This document shows, one piece after another, positions 30,023-37,640 of a DNA stretch of 64,000 bases. The position numbers and the translations under genes were made by a program. The stretch lies in the NCBI RefSeq assembly GCF_011308835.1, contig NZ_JAAOHY010000001.1, forward strand, positions 1,054,001-1,118,000. Direction: 5' to 3'. The notes beneath the pieces were generated by a model, which worked only from the letters and a program-made list of their open reading frames with translations, ran no database searches and had not been told where the DNA came from. Source of the stretch: Paracoccus xiamenensis (GTDB taxonomy: Bacteria > Pseudomonadota > Alphaproteobacteria > Rhodobacterales > Rhodobacteraceae). Position 1 is the stretch's first letter, and each line of letters begins with the position of its first letter.

Positions 30023-30598
30023 TCAAGCCCCGCAACTCGGTCTGGCGGCGGTCGGGACGGCTGCGGGATCGAACAGATCTTCGATGAACAGGCTTAGCAG
30101 TTGGTGGCGATTGCCCACCCCGGCCTTGCGATAGACCGCCGCCGCCTGCGCCTTGATCGTCCCCTCGGATGTTCCCCGCAGCGCAGCGATTTCCGCCACG
30201 GACATGCCCTTGATCGAAAACAGCGCGACATCGCGTTCGGCCGGGGACAGTGCCCAATCGGTGAAGCGCTGATCGATCAGGTCCATGAAGGCGGATTTGG
30301 CGCGTGCCAGCTTTTCCTGCGCCTCGCGCCCTGCGCGCAGAGAAAGCGCCAGCATCCGCCCGCCAAGACCGATGCCGGCGATCAAGCCGACCGCCGCGCC
30401 GATATCAAGATATTCGGTATATTCCCAGGCAAGCGGTTCGTAATAAATGCCGAAAACCGAGGCGACCATGTCGCGTATCAGATAGATTGCACATATCGTC
30501 TGCAGCGCCAAGATGGCGACCAGCGGCGCCTGACGCAGAAACTGACCGCCCTGCCGAACAGCTGCCGTCTGCCCATCACTGAACGGGGCGTCAGTCAT
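30023..30598 (-). CDS. Membrane-anchored LuxR-type HTH regulator
   Basis: Start ATG 30598 overlaps the end of the upstream Asp-rich gene (ATGACTGA), giving 191 residues; the longer in-frame extension is antisense-like low complexity. Two hydrophobic helices (about residues 25 to 48 and 68 to 90) come first, then a charged linker, then a LuxR/GerE DNA-binding domain: LSPAERDVALFSIKG, AEIAALRGTSEGTIK, VYRKAGVGNRHQLL. There is no receiver or autoinducer domain, so it is likely a membrane-tethered one-component regulator. Context suggests it senses or controls the two secreted PepSY-like proteins encoded upstream in the same operon. Confidence 0.8.
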   Translation of the reverse strand: MTDAPFSDGQTAAVRQGGQFLRQAPLVAILALQTICAIYLIRDMVASVFGIYYEPLAWEYTEYLDIGAAVGLIAGIGLGGRMLALSLRAGREAQEKLARAKSAFMDLIDQRFTDWALSPAERDVALFSIKGMSVAEIAALRGTSEGTIKAQAAAVYRKAGVGNRHQLLSLFIEDLFDPAAVPTAARPSCGA

Positions 30599-31070
30599 CG
30601 TCGTCATCATCGTCGTCGTCGTCGGAATCGCTGTCGTCCGAGCGGCTGTCGGAATCATCATCTGAATCGTCGTCGTCCCGGTCGTCGTCCGACCTGCCGG
30701 AACGATTGCCCGATTTGCTGCCCGAACTGTCGCGGCCCGATGATACCGGTCCTTCGCGGTCACCGTCATCATCGTCGACGACCGCCAGGCCGACGCTTTC
30801 GGTGCCGCCATCGGCATCCCGCACAAGATCCCGCAGCAGCGCGCCGTTACGCGGGTCGATCACGATCTCGCGCTGATGGCCGCGCCCGGTTGCGGTGACG
30901 ACTACCTTCCCCAGCAAGGTCCGATGCACCTCGATCCGGTCATAGCCCTGATCCATCAGCTGTCGGGTGACCTGGCCGGCAACATCCCCCGCGGCCATGG
31001 CTGGCAGCGGCATCGCAAGCGCAATAGAGGCGGCGATCAGAAGGCCCGTTAAACGATGGCGAAAGGTCAC
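30591..31070 (-). CDS. Secreted PepSY-like protein with Asp-rich tail (1)
   Basis: Start GTG 31070 chosen because GAGGA lies eight bases upstream; an ATG nine codons earlier is possible. The 159-residue product has a signal peptide (GLLIAASIALAMPLPAMAA), a PepSY-like beta domain (VTRQLMDQGYDRIEVHRTLL, REIVIDPRNGALLRDL), then a tail from about residue 98 that is almost only Asp, Ser, Arg and Gly, ending in ten consecutive Asp. Such polyanionic tails bind divalent cations in other proteins, but that is inference here. It is followed, with an eight-base overlap, by the membrane LuxR gene and preceded by its paralogue. Confidence 0.75.
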   Translation of the reverse strand: MTFRHRLTGLLIAASIALAMPLPAMAAGDVAGQVTRQLMDQGYDRIEVHRTLLGKVVVTATGRGHQREIVIDPRNGALLRDLVRDADGGTESVGLAVVDDDDGDREGPVSSGRDSSGSKSGNRSGRSDDDRDDDDSDDDSDSRSDDSDSDDDDDDDDDD

Positions 31071-31095
31071 AGAGGTATCCTCACGGCGGCGGAAC

Positions 31096-31116
31096 AAGGG
31101 GCGCGCGCCGCCCCTT
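31096..31116. other. Hairpin between the two Asp-rich genes
   Basis: AAGGGGCG and CGCCCCTT pair around CGCGC. No T-run; could slow transcription or stabilise mRNA between the paralogues. Confidence 0.35.
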
Positions 31117-31195
31117 GACCGTTTTCGGCGCAGTCGCGAGCCAGATCAAGCCCGTTGCCGCGACAAGGCGGCAAAGGATGTGACCCGCGACGCCC

Positions 31196-31756
31196 TCAGT
31201 CATCATCATTGTCGTCGTCGCTATCGTCACTATCGCTGCCGTCATCGCTGTCGCTGTCGTCGCGACTATCGTCCCGGTCGTTGTCGTCCCGGTCATCGTC
31301 CCGACCATCATCGCGATCGCTGGCGTCATCGCCATCATCGTCACGGTCACTCGCATCGTCGCCGTCGTCATCACGGTCGTTGTCATCGTCACGGTCGTCT
31401 GCATCATCGCCGTCGTCATGATCGCCTGCATCGTCATCGTCATCTTCATCGGCATGGCCGCTGTCGTCCAAGTCATCACGATCATCGGCAATATCGGCCG
31501 CACGGCCCCCGCGCACGGTCTCGGTCTCCTGCTCAATCACCGAGCCAGTCCGCGTGTCATAGGTGATCTCGACTTTCTGGTCACCACGCCACGCTTCGAT
31601 GCTAAGTTCATTCTCGCCACGATCGTGGTCCACTTCGATGTCGGTGAAGCCTTGCTCGGCCAGCGATTGCACGGCCGCATCCGTGCTGACCTGTGCCGAA
31701 GCCGCCGAAAGGCCCAGCACCACAAACACACTCGCCAAAGTCAATTCGTTCCGCAT
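31196..31756 (-). CDS. Secreted PepSY-like protein with Asp-rich tail (2)
   Basis: A 186-residue paralogue of the downstream gene. Signal peptide MRNELTLASVFVVLGLSAASA; PepSY-like domain (AVQSLAEQGFTDIEVDHD, QKVEITYDTRTGSVIEQE); then about 95 residues of acidic low-complexity repeats built on DDRDD and DDGDDASDRDD units. The DNA here is a near-perfect triplet-pattern (GTC/ATC on +), which invites repeat-length change. First gene of the three-gene unit with the second Asp-rich protein and the LuxR regulator; 125 bases separate the two paralogues. Confidence 0.75.
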   Translation of the reverse strand: MRNELTLASVFVVLGLSAASAQVSTDAAVQSLAEQGFTDIEVDHDRGENELSIEAWRGDQKVEITYDTRTGSVIEQETETVRGGRAADIADDRDDLDDSGHADEDDDDDAGDHDDGDDADDRDDDNDRDDDGDDASDRDDDGDDASDRDDGRDDDRDDNDRDDSRDDSDSDDGSDSDDSDDDNDDD

Positions 31757-32022
31757 CTTAAGCTCCTATATGGAATGACGCCGTTCCCCGGCATGGACCC
31801 AGCTAAACAAGGCTGCACCCCGGCACCATTCAACCGAGGAGCTATCGGGCCCGTTTAAACAAAGGTTTATGCACAGAAATTGCTAGCACTCTATTGCTTG
31901 CATTTTAAATTCTTCAGGCGGCGTATTCCCTCGCCCGCAGCGTTCTATTTGCCGAATTTCGACCACAGCCGGCCAAGGCCTGCGACGCAGCAGGAAGGGC
32001 AATCGAAGCGGCATCAGAAAAA
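31757..32022. other. Intergenic region, promoter of the Asp-rich operon and 3' side of trpB
   Basis: About 270 bases without a gene. It is more A/T-rich around 31850 to 31920 than its neighbours and must contain the promoter for the gene starting at 31756. No RNA gene or clear operator is recognised. Confidence 0.35.
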
Positions 32023-32045
32023 GCCGTCCCGACTTACGGGACGGC
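32023..32045 (-). terminator. Rho-independent terminator of trpB
   Basis: Perfect nine-base arms GCCGTCCCG and CGGGACGGC with loop ACTTA; on the minus strand the stem is followed by TTTTTCTGATG, a proper T-run, directly after the trpB stop. Confidence 0.88.
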
Positions 32046-32052
32046 CAGAGGC

Positions 32053-33282
32053 TCAACCGCCGGCGTTGACCTCGACGCCTAGATGCTTGGCGACGGTAAA
32101 GATGTCCTTGTCCCCGCGACCTGACAGGTTGACCACCATCAAGTGATCCTTCGGCAGGGCCGGCGCGATCTTGGTAACGTGGGCAAGCGCATGGCTGGGT
32201 TCCAGCGCCGGGATGATGCCTTCTGTCCGGCACAGAAGCTGGAAAGCCTCAAGCGCCTCCTTGTCGGTGACATAGACATATTCGGCGCGCCCCTGATCGT
32301 GCAGCCAGGCGTGTTCCGGGCCGATGCCGGGGTAATCGAGCCCCGCGCTGATCGAATGCCCGTCAAGGATCTGTCCGTCCTCATCCTGCAGAAGATAGGT
32401 GCGATTGCCATGCAGCACGCCCGGACGGCCGCCGGTCAGGGATGCGCAATGTTCCATCCGTTCATCGACACCGTGGCCGCCGGCCTCGACCCCGATGATG
32501 CGAACGTCGGGGTCGTCGATGAAGGGGTGGAACAACCCCATCGCGTTCGACCCGCCACCGATGCAGGCCACGACGCTGTCAGGCAGCCGGCCCTCGGCGG
32601 CCACCATCTGCGCCTTTGTCTCGCGTCCGATGATCGCCTGAAAATCGCGCACCATGGCCGGATAGGGATGCGGCCCCGCAACGGTGCCGATGCAATAGAA
32701 GGTGTCGCGGACATTGGTCACCCAGTCGCGCATGGCATCGTTCATCGCATCCTTCAGCGTCCCCTTGCCCGAGGTGACCGACACCACCTCGGCCCCCAGC
32801 AAGCGCATCCGAAAGACGTTCGGCGCCTGCCGTTCGACATCGGTGGCGCCCATGTAGACGATGCATTTCAGCCCGAAACGCGCGCAGACAGTGGCGGTGG
32901 CAACACCGTGCTGCCCTGCCCCGGTTTCCGCGATGATGCGGGTCTTGCCCATGCGCCGCGCCAGCAGGATCTGGCCCAGCACGTTGTTGATCTTGTGGCT
33001 GCCGGTATGGTTCAGTTCTTCGCGCTTCAGAAAGATCTTCGCGCCGCCCAGTTCCTCGGTCAGGCGGGGGGCATGGTAAAGCGGGCTCGGCCGGCCGACA
33101 TAATGCGCCCAGAGATCCTCCATCTCTGCCTCGAAGGCCGGGTCTTTCTTGGCGCGGTCATATTCCTGCTGCAGATCGAGGATCAGCGGCATCAGCGTCT
33201 CGCTGACGAAACGGCCGCCGAAGATGCCGAAGCGACCCTGGTCGTCCGGGCCCTGGCTGAGGGAATTGATGCGGTCGTCCAT
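32053..33282 (-). CDS. trpB: Tryptophan synthase beta chain
   Basis: PLP enzyme joining indole and serine into tryptophan. Start ATG 33282 has ACAGGAG upstream and gives 409 residues; a 23-codon upstream extension is ignored. The PLP lysine motif [12 protein letters not shown] and the phosphate loop [10 protein letters not shown] are present, with the C-terminal NLSGRGDKD. trpA and trpF are not adjacent here. It is the last core gene before the accessory island. Confidence 0.97.
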   Translation of the reverse strand: MDDRINSLSQGPDDQGRFGIFGGRFVSETLMPLILDLQQEYDRAKKDPAFEAEMEDLWAHYVGRPSPLYHAPRLTEELGGAKIFLKREELNHTGSHKINNVLGQILLARRMGKTRIIAETGAGQHGVATATVCARFGLKCIVYMGATDVERQAPNVFRMRLLGAEVVSVTSGKGTLKDAMNDAMRDWVTNVRDTFYCIGTVAGPHPYPAMVRDFQAIIGRETKAQMVAAEGRLPDSVVACIGGGSNAMGLFHPFIDDPDVRIIGVEAGGHGVDERMEHCASLTGGRPGVLHGNRTYLLQDEDGQILDGHSISAGLDYPGIGPEHAWLHDQGRAEYVYVTDKEALEAFQLLCRTEGIIPALEPSHALAHVTKIAPALPKDHLMVVNLSGRGDKDIFTVAKHLGVEVNAGG

Positions 33283-33396
33283 GTCACGCTCCTGTCGGTT
33301 CAACGTCCTGCGGGCTGGTGCTGTCGTAGCGAAGCGAGGGGGCCGCGGCAAGTCGGGCTTGCAGGCGCCCGCGCCACAGGTTACGCGAGGGCCGTC

Positions 33397-33486
33397 GGAG
33401 GAGTGGCAGAGTGGTTTAATGCACCGGTCTTGAAAACCGACGTAGGTGGAAGCCTACCGTGGGTTCGAATCCCACCTCCTCCGCCA
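33397..33486 (+). tRNA. tRNA-Ser (anticodon UGA)
   Basis: 90 bases including the encoded CCA. Acceptor arms GGAGGAG and CTCCTCC, discriminator G, T-arm GTGGG-TTCGAAT-CCCAC, a long variable arm (GTAGGTGGAAGCCTAC) as in class II tRNAs, and anticodon loop CTTGAAA with UGA. The outermost anticodon-stem pair is a C-A mismatch. The CCA end is the left half of a 20-base repeat found again at 42719, marking the left border of the island. Confidence 0.95.
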
Positions 33487-33525
33487 TTCACCGCCGATTG
33501 CCCTCTATAGTGCGATATTGCCGCC
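33481..33525 (+). repeat. Island core repeat at tRNA-Ser(UGA) 3' end
   Basis: CCGCCATTCACCGCCGATTG (33481 to 33500) starts in the last six tRNA bases and is repeated exactly at 42719 to 42738. Similarity to the 42.7 kb copy weakens afterwards but seems to resume at GCGATATTGCCGCCGATCACC. The layout resembles an attachment site at a tRNA end. Confidence 0.6.
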
Positions 33526-33637
33526 GATCACCGCATCGCCACCGGATGAGATAGCAAGCCGCCGATTCTACGCCACAGGCCGATATTTCTTGAGCCCAGC
33601 GCCGGCAGCTTCCGACCCCGTACAAGCCGTCAGGCTT

Positions 33638-33787
33638 TGACCTGCCACGGGATTGTTCCTCTAGATGCGATTAGAGTCCGATCCAAGTTGAGGACGGACA
33701 ATAAATCGAACGAGATTTACGGACGAGCAGATCATCAGCATCCTGGCCGAGCATGATGCCGGTGCAAAGTGCGCCGATCTGTGCCGC
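33638..33787 (+). mobile_element. Remnant of an IS3-family element (left end and start of orfA)
   Basis: From TGACCTGCCACGGGA at 33638, the sequence resembles the left end of an IS407-group IS3 element. It then reads NRTRFTDEQIISILAEHDAG and AKCADLCR in one frame (33704 to 33787), the classical OrfA helix-turn-helix start. The expected ATG is ATA. The frame is cut off by the left end of the next IS at 33788, so a younger element inserted into an older one; the rest of the older one is not found on the right side. Confidence 0.6.
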
Positions 33788-33843
33788 TGATCCTCCCCCC
33801 GTGAAGTGTTCCGCCGTTATAATTGGGAAACGGAGGATCAGAA

Positions 33844-34125
33844 ATGGCGAACAAGCGACCGAAGCCGGAAGAGATTGTGTCGAAGTTGCGGCAGGTTGAG
33901 GTTCTGATGGGGCAAGGGATGTCCCGTCTGGACGCGATCAGGAAGATCGGGTTTGTTGAACAGACCTATTACCGCTGGCGCAAGCAGTATGGTGGCATGG
34001 GTGTAGATCAGTTGAAGGAACTGAAGCGGTTGCAAACGGCTGCGACGCGCGGTCTCGGATCTGACGCTGGACAAACTCATTTTGACCGAGGCGGCCCGGG
34101 GAGTTTGAAGCGGTTCACGTCGTGA
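33844..34125 (+). pseudogene. IS3-family OrfA, frameshifted
   Basis: The first 63 codons read as a normal OrfA (RPKPEEIVSKLRQVEVL, RKIGFVEQTYYRWRKQYGG, LKELKRLQ). After LQ the expected KENE residues are missing. The family-like continuation (RLRRAVSDLTLDKLILTEAA) is found in another frame ending TGA at 34108. This fits a deletion of about 11 bases. As it stands the frame runs on to a foreign tail ending at 34125. Confidence 0.7.
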
Positions 34126-34248
34126 TGAACGATCCAGTGGATCGTTCAAGCGCACAAACGGGCGGAGCCCCTGAGCCCCGCTCGCTGCCGGGCCTGCATC
34201 GATCATGTTCGCGGTGAGCTGGGCATTTCCGAACGCCGGGCATGTCGT

Positions 34249-35022
34249 GTGCTGCGCCAGCATCGCTCGACCCAGCGTAAGCTGCCGCAGGGCCGGGCTG
34301 ACGAAGACCGGCTGGTCGCCGATATGATCGAGCTGGCGCGCCAATATGGCCGCTATGGTTATCGCAGGATTGCGGCCCTGTTGCGCGATGCAGGTTGGCA
34401 GGTGAACGACAAGCGTGTTGAGCGCTTATGGCGGCGTGAGGGGCTGAAAGTACCAATGAAACAACCGAAGAAGGGACGGCTCTGGCTGAACGACGGATCC
34501 TGCGTCCGGCTGCGACCGGAATACCGCGACCATGTCTGGTCCTATGATTTTGTCCATTGCCGAACCGATGACGGCAAGGCCTTTCGGACGCTGAACATCC
34601 TGGATGAGCACAGCCGCGAATGTCTGATGATCCGGGTGAAGCGCAGGCTGAACTCGACCGACGTGATCAATGCGTTGAGCGATCTGTTCATGCTGCGCGG
34701 CGTTCCTGCCTTCATCCGATCCGACAATGGCCCAGAGTTCATCGCCCAAGCCGTTCGAGACTGGATCGCAGCTGTCGGGGCGAAGACGGCCTGCATCGAA
34801 CCGGGCTCACCCTGGGAGAACGGCTACTGCGAGAGCTTCAACGCCCGTTTCAGTGATGAGCTTCTGGACGGCGAGATCTTCTACAGCCTCCGCGCGGCGC
34901 AAATCGTCATCGAAACATGGAGGAAGCACTATAACACCAAGCGACCACACAGCGCTCTGGGCTACCGCCCACCGGCCCCCGAAAGCCTCATCCCGATGGA
35001 TCAGAGGCCGGTCATGCACTAA
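34249..35022 (+). CDS. IS3-family transposase OrfB (DDE domain)
   Basis: Integrase-core transposase. The HTH_21 region (RRIAALLRDAGWQVNDKRVERLWR) precedes the rve domain: VWSYDFVHCRTDDGKAFRTL (first Asp), FIRSDNGPEFIAQAV (second Asp) and GSPWENGYCESFNARFSDEL (Glu). Family-like sequence (SPARCRACIDHVRGELGISE) extends upstream of this GTG to about 34165, so OrfB is normally made by -1 frameshifting from OrfA; with OrfA broken, only internal initiation could express it. Two TGA codons at 34123 to 34128 close the frame upstream. Confidence 0.8.
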   Translation: MLRQHRSTQRKLPQGRADEDRLVADMIELARQYGRYGYRRIAALLRDAGWQVNDKRVERLWRREGLKVPMKQPKKGRLWLNDGSCVRLRPEYRDHVWSYDFVHCRTDDGKAFRTLNILDEHSRECLMIRVKRRLNSTDVINALSDLFMLRGVPAFIRSDNGPEFIAQAVRDWIAAVGAKTACIEPGSPWENGYCESFNARFSDELLDGEIFYSLRAAQIVIETWRKHYNTKRPHSALGYRPPAPESLIPMDQRPVMH

Positions 35023-35056
35023 CAATCAAACCGGACCACTCAGGTGGGGCTGATCA

Positions 35057-35311
35057 AATGCACTTCCTCAGCCGACCGAACCGGCGGGGCGCTGCACCAA
35101 GTTCGCAAAGAATATTTATATTCCATTTGCTCGCGACCACCCTCATCGCAGTCGAAAAGCCATTGTCCATGTGCGCGTTCAATTCGTTCTCCTTACCCCC
35201 GGAGTAACCACTTACGCCTCCGTGCGTATTGGCGCTGCCCTGTCCAGATCATAGCTCTCCTCAAAACGGTAGGCGAGCCGAGTGTTGCGCCGATCGATAT
35301 GGAGAGTTGGA
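35057..35311. other. Intergenic stretch after the IS, no gene seen
   Basis: About 255 bases, more A/T-rich than the core genome. It contains neither the missing right part of the older IS3 element nor any recognisable reading frame. It must contain the promoter of the following broken reductase gene, if one is left. Confidence 0.35.
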
Positions 35312-36202
35312 ATGAAGCCTACAATCAGCATCTTGGGGACCGGACGCATGGGATCGGCGCTTGCCGCCGCGCTTCTTCAGGCGGGATACCACACGAGCGT
35401 CTGAAACAGGACGGCAGAAAAGACCAAGGCGCTGGCTGAAGCTGGAGCCACAGTCGCGGCGTCGGTGCGCGAAGCCGTCGAAACAGCCGACATCATCGTC
35501 GTGAACGTCACCGACTACGCTGCAACCACGGCGCTATTGCGTAGCAAGGATGTTGCCTCGACCATCGACGGCAAGGTGATTTTGGAACTCACTTCGGGGA
35601 CGCCGGATGGCGCGCGCGAAGCCGCTGAATGGGCCACCAAACACGGAGCCAGCCATCTCGATGGCGCGATCATGGCCACGCCCGATTTCATCGGCACCGA
35701 GGCCGGGACGATCCTGATCTCCGGACCACGGCCGGCTTTCGAAGCCAGCTCGGTCATGTTTGGCGCCCTTGGCGGCAATGTCCAGCATGTCGGTGTAGAA
35801 CCGGGGCGGGCGAACGCGCTAGACAGCGCGCTGCTTGCTCTCATGTGGGGCGCGCTGTTTGGAACACTCCACGCGATTGCGGTGTGCCAGGCCGAAGACA
35901 TTGATCTAGGCGAACTGGAGCGGCAATGGGCAGCAACCGCTCCCGTGCTTGATGGACTGGTGGCTGACCTCATCAAGCGGACGAATGCCGGTCGTTTTGC
36001 CAGCGACGAGGAGACCCTCTCTTCGATTTCCCCGCACCACAGCTCGCTCCAGCATCTGATTGAGTTGATGGAAGCGCGCAGGATCGACCGCTCGGTGGTC
36101 GATGGTTACGATACAATCTTCAAACGGGCGATTGACGCCGGCCGCGAGAATGATGATTTCGCATCGCTATCGCAGTTCCTGGGCAAACCCGGAGGTAAGT
36201 AG
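35312..36202 (+). pseudogene. NADP-dependent imine-reductase-like (6PGDH-superfamily) gene with in-frame TGA
   Basis: ATG 35312, preceded by GGAGAG, opens a Rossmann start ISILGTGRMGSALAAALLQA. Codon 31 is TGA (35402 to 35404) where VWNRT is expected, then the same frame continues NRTAEKTKALAEAG to a natural end at 36202. The full 296-codon frame has the imine reductase/beta-hydroxyacid dehydrogenase layout, including LELTSGTPDGAREA and the helical C-terminal domain with DLIKRTNAGRF. A single TGG to TGA change explains it. Translation could restart internally at GTG 35465, but that would lack the NADP-binding loop. The SnoaL-like gene follows one base later. Confidence 0.82.
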
Positions 36203-36203
36203 A

Positions 36204-36584
36204 ATGGCGTTGACCACACTCATCGATCAATATTGCTCTGCCTGGTCAAAGGACGACGCCCAGCAGCGGCGAGCGCTGCTGCTCCCCATCTGGGGCGAGG
36301 ACGCAACTTACACGGACCCGATGGTCCACGCTGCTGACGCGGAAGACCTTTTGGCGCATGTCGCAAGCATCCATGCGCGGTATCCCGGTGTCCGCATCTT
36401 GCGAACAAGCGACGTGGATGTCCATCATGGGATCGCGCGCTTCGCTTGGAAGTTCGTGACGCCCGATGGGCCGTCCTTCCCGGACGGTCTGGACATTGCC
36501 TTCCTTGACCCAAGCGAGACGCGAATTGCACGCATCATCGGCTTTTTTGGACCGTTACAGACCACAAAACAGAACTTTGGCTGA
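36204..36584 (+). CDS. SnoaL-like/NTF2-fold small protein
   Basis: A 126-residue protein with the cystatin-like alpha+beta cone fold: LIDQYCSAWSKDD, IWGEDATYTDPMV, then FAWKFVTPDGPSFPDGLDIA and IARIIGFFGPL. GGAGG lies directly upstream and the start is one base after the reductase stop, so both were one operon. SnoaL-like proteins include isomerases, hydratases and non-catalytic members; function here cannot be assigned. Confidence 0.8.
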   Translation: MALTTLIDQYCSAWSKDDAQQRRALLLPIWGEDATYTDPMVHAADAEDLLAHVASIHARYPGVRILRTSDVDVHHGIARFAWKFVTPDGPSFPDGLDIAFLDPSETRIARIIGFFGPLQTTKQNFG

Positions 36585-36753
36585 CGTTGGCCTCAAGGTA
36601 GCAGGCTTGCTATAGGACGAAGTTACGCTGGGAAGAACGTTGATGCGAAGAAAATGAGGATCAACCTTCTCCCCAGCGTATGGCACCCGCATTCCCCTCA
36701 CGTTGCGACACAGACGTTTTTCCGTCGCAGAATACCTGAATTCTCGCCAATGA

Positions 36754-37554
36754 TCACAACGCACTTTCTCTCATAAAATAAATAATCATGCGCAGGTACT
36801 TATGCTCATCCACGAGCATCATTTCGTGGTCGAAGCTTAGCGTTTCCTGACCATCTACAATCGAGCTGACACCTAGCCTGTATTTTGCCGATCGCGGTTT
36901 GCTCCACCATCTTCGGAAGTCTGGCGATACGCAATTCAAGTCGTCGATCAATGAAAGAAGCGCCGGGTTTTCGGGTGCTGCCGCGAGGTCGTAACGAAAA
37001 TTCGCGATCAGTCCTGGACCATCGTTCTGAAACGCCGGGTGGCGCCTGCGCAGTTCAGGATCGGCGAACACCATCCTGAGAAAATTGCGCTCAACGCGAT
37101 CACGTGAAGCAAAGCCGAAAAGCTTATCGGCGGCTTCATTCCAGGCAACGACGTCCCAACCAAGATTAATCACATAGGCAGGCTTGGTCGCAAGATCTTC
37201 CATGACGGCCTGAATACGAGGATTGACAGAAGGCCAGTCATAAATGTCCGCAGGCGGCGGACGCCTGTGGGCCAAGAGGAAAAGATGACAGCACTCTGCA
37301 TCGCTCAGCTTGAGGGCGCGTGAGATATTGAGAAGGAAAGCTTCCGAGACGCCAATCTCCCGACCTTGCTCGAACCATGTGTACCAGGTCAGGCCAACAC
37401 CGGCGAGCGCGGCGACCTCCTCGCGGCGGAGACCCGGCGTTCGTCGACGCGCCGTTTCCGGAAGCCCAACATCCGCGGGCGAAAGGCGTTCGCGATGTCC
37501 CCGTAAAAAATCCGAGAGGTCCTTCTTGGTTCGATCAAGCGTTCGGCCAGCCAT
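36754..37554 (-). CDS. XRE-type regulator with MmyB-like ligand-binding domain
   Basis: A 266-residue regulator. The HTH (residues about 12 to 75) includes RRTPGLRREEVAALAGVGLTWYTWFEQGR, typical of the MmyB class, followed by a PAS-like MmyB domain (YVINLGWDVVAWNEAADKLFG) that binds small hydrophobic ligands in relatives. It is divergent from the MFS pump at 37641, with 86 bases between, suggesting local control of that pump. Confidence 0.85.
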   Translation of the reverse strand: MAGRTLDRTKKDLSDFLRGHRERLSPADVGLPETARRRTPGLRREEVAALAGVGLTWYTWFEQGREIGVSEAFLLNISRALKLSDAECCHLFLLAHRRPPPADIYDWPSVNPRIQAVMEDLATKPAYVINLGWDVVAWNEAADKLFGFASRDRVERNFLRMVFADPELRRRHPAFQNDGPGLIANFRYDLAAAPENPALLSLIDDLNCVSPDFRRWWSKPRSAKYRLGVSSIVDGQETLSFDHEMMLVDEHKYLRMIIYFMRESAL

Positions 37555-37640
37555 GGCAATTGCTCCGAGTAATAGGATAAACTGTCAAATAGTAACACGT
37601 TGCCTGCCGCCTACATACAAGCTCTGTTCAAGGAGGCAAT

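Larger units (their letters stand above)
33788..35056 (+). mobile_element. IS3-family insertion sequence (IS407-like), about 1.27 kb, probably defective
   Basis: Ends are imperfect inverted repeats: left TGATCCTCCCCCCGTGAAGTG, right (complement) TGATCAGCCCCACCTGAGTGG. Between them lie an OrfA with an N-terminal HTH and an OrfB with the DDE domain. OrfA is frameshifted (see its entry). No target-site duplication is seen, so the flanks have probably rearranged. A ten-base perfect inverted repeat (TGAACGATCC-AGT-GGATCGTTCA) lies between the two frames at 34126 to 34148. Confidence 0.8.

Noticed and set aside
31196-31480. CRISPR-like or tandem repeat array
   Set aside because: The periodicity is triplet-based and encodes an acidic protein tail with signal peptide and PepSY-like domain; there are no spacers.
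35402-35404. TGA as selenocysteine or reassigned codon in the reductase gene
   Set aside because: TGA is used as a normal stop throughout the window, the expected residue is Trp, and no SECIS-like hairpin follows at once.
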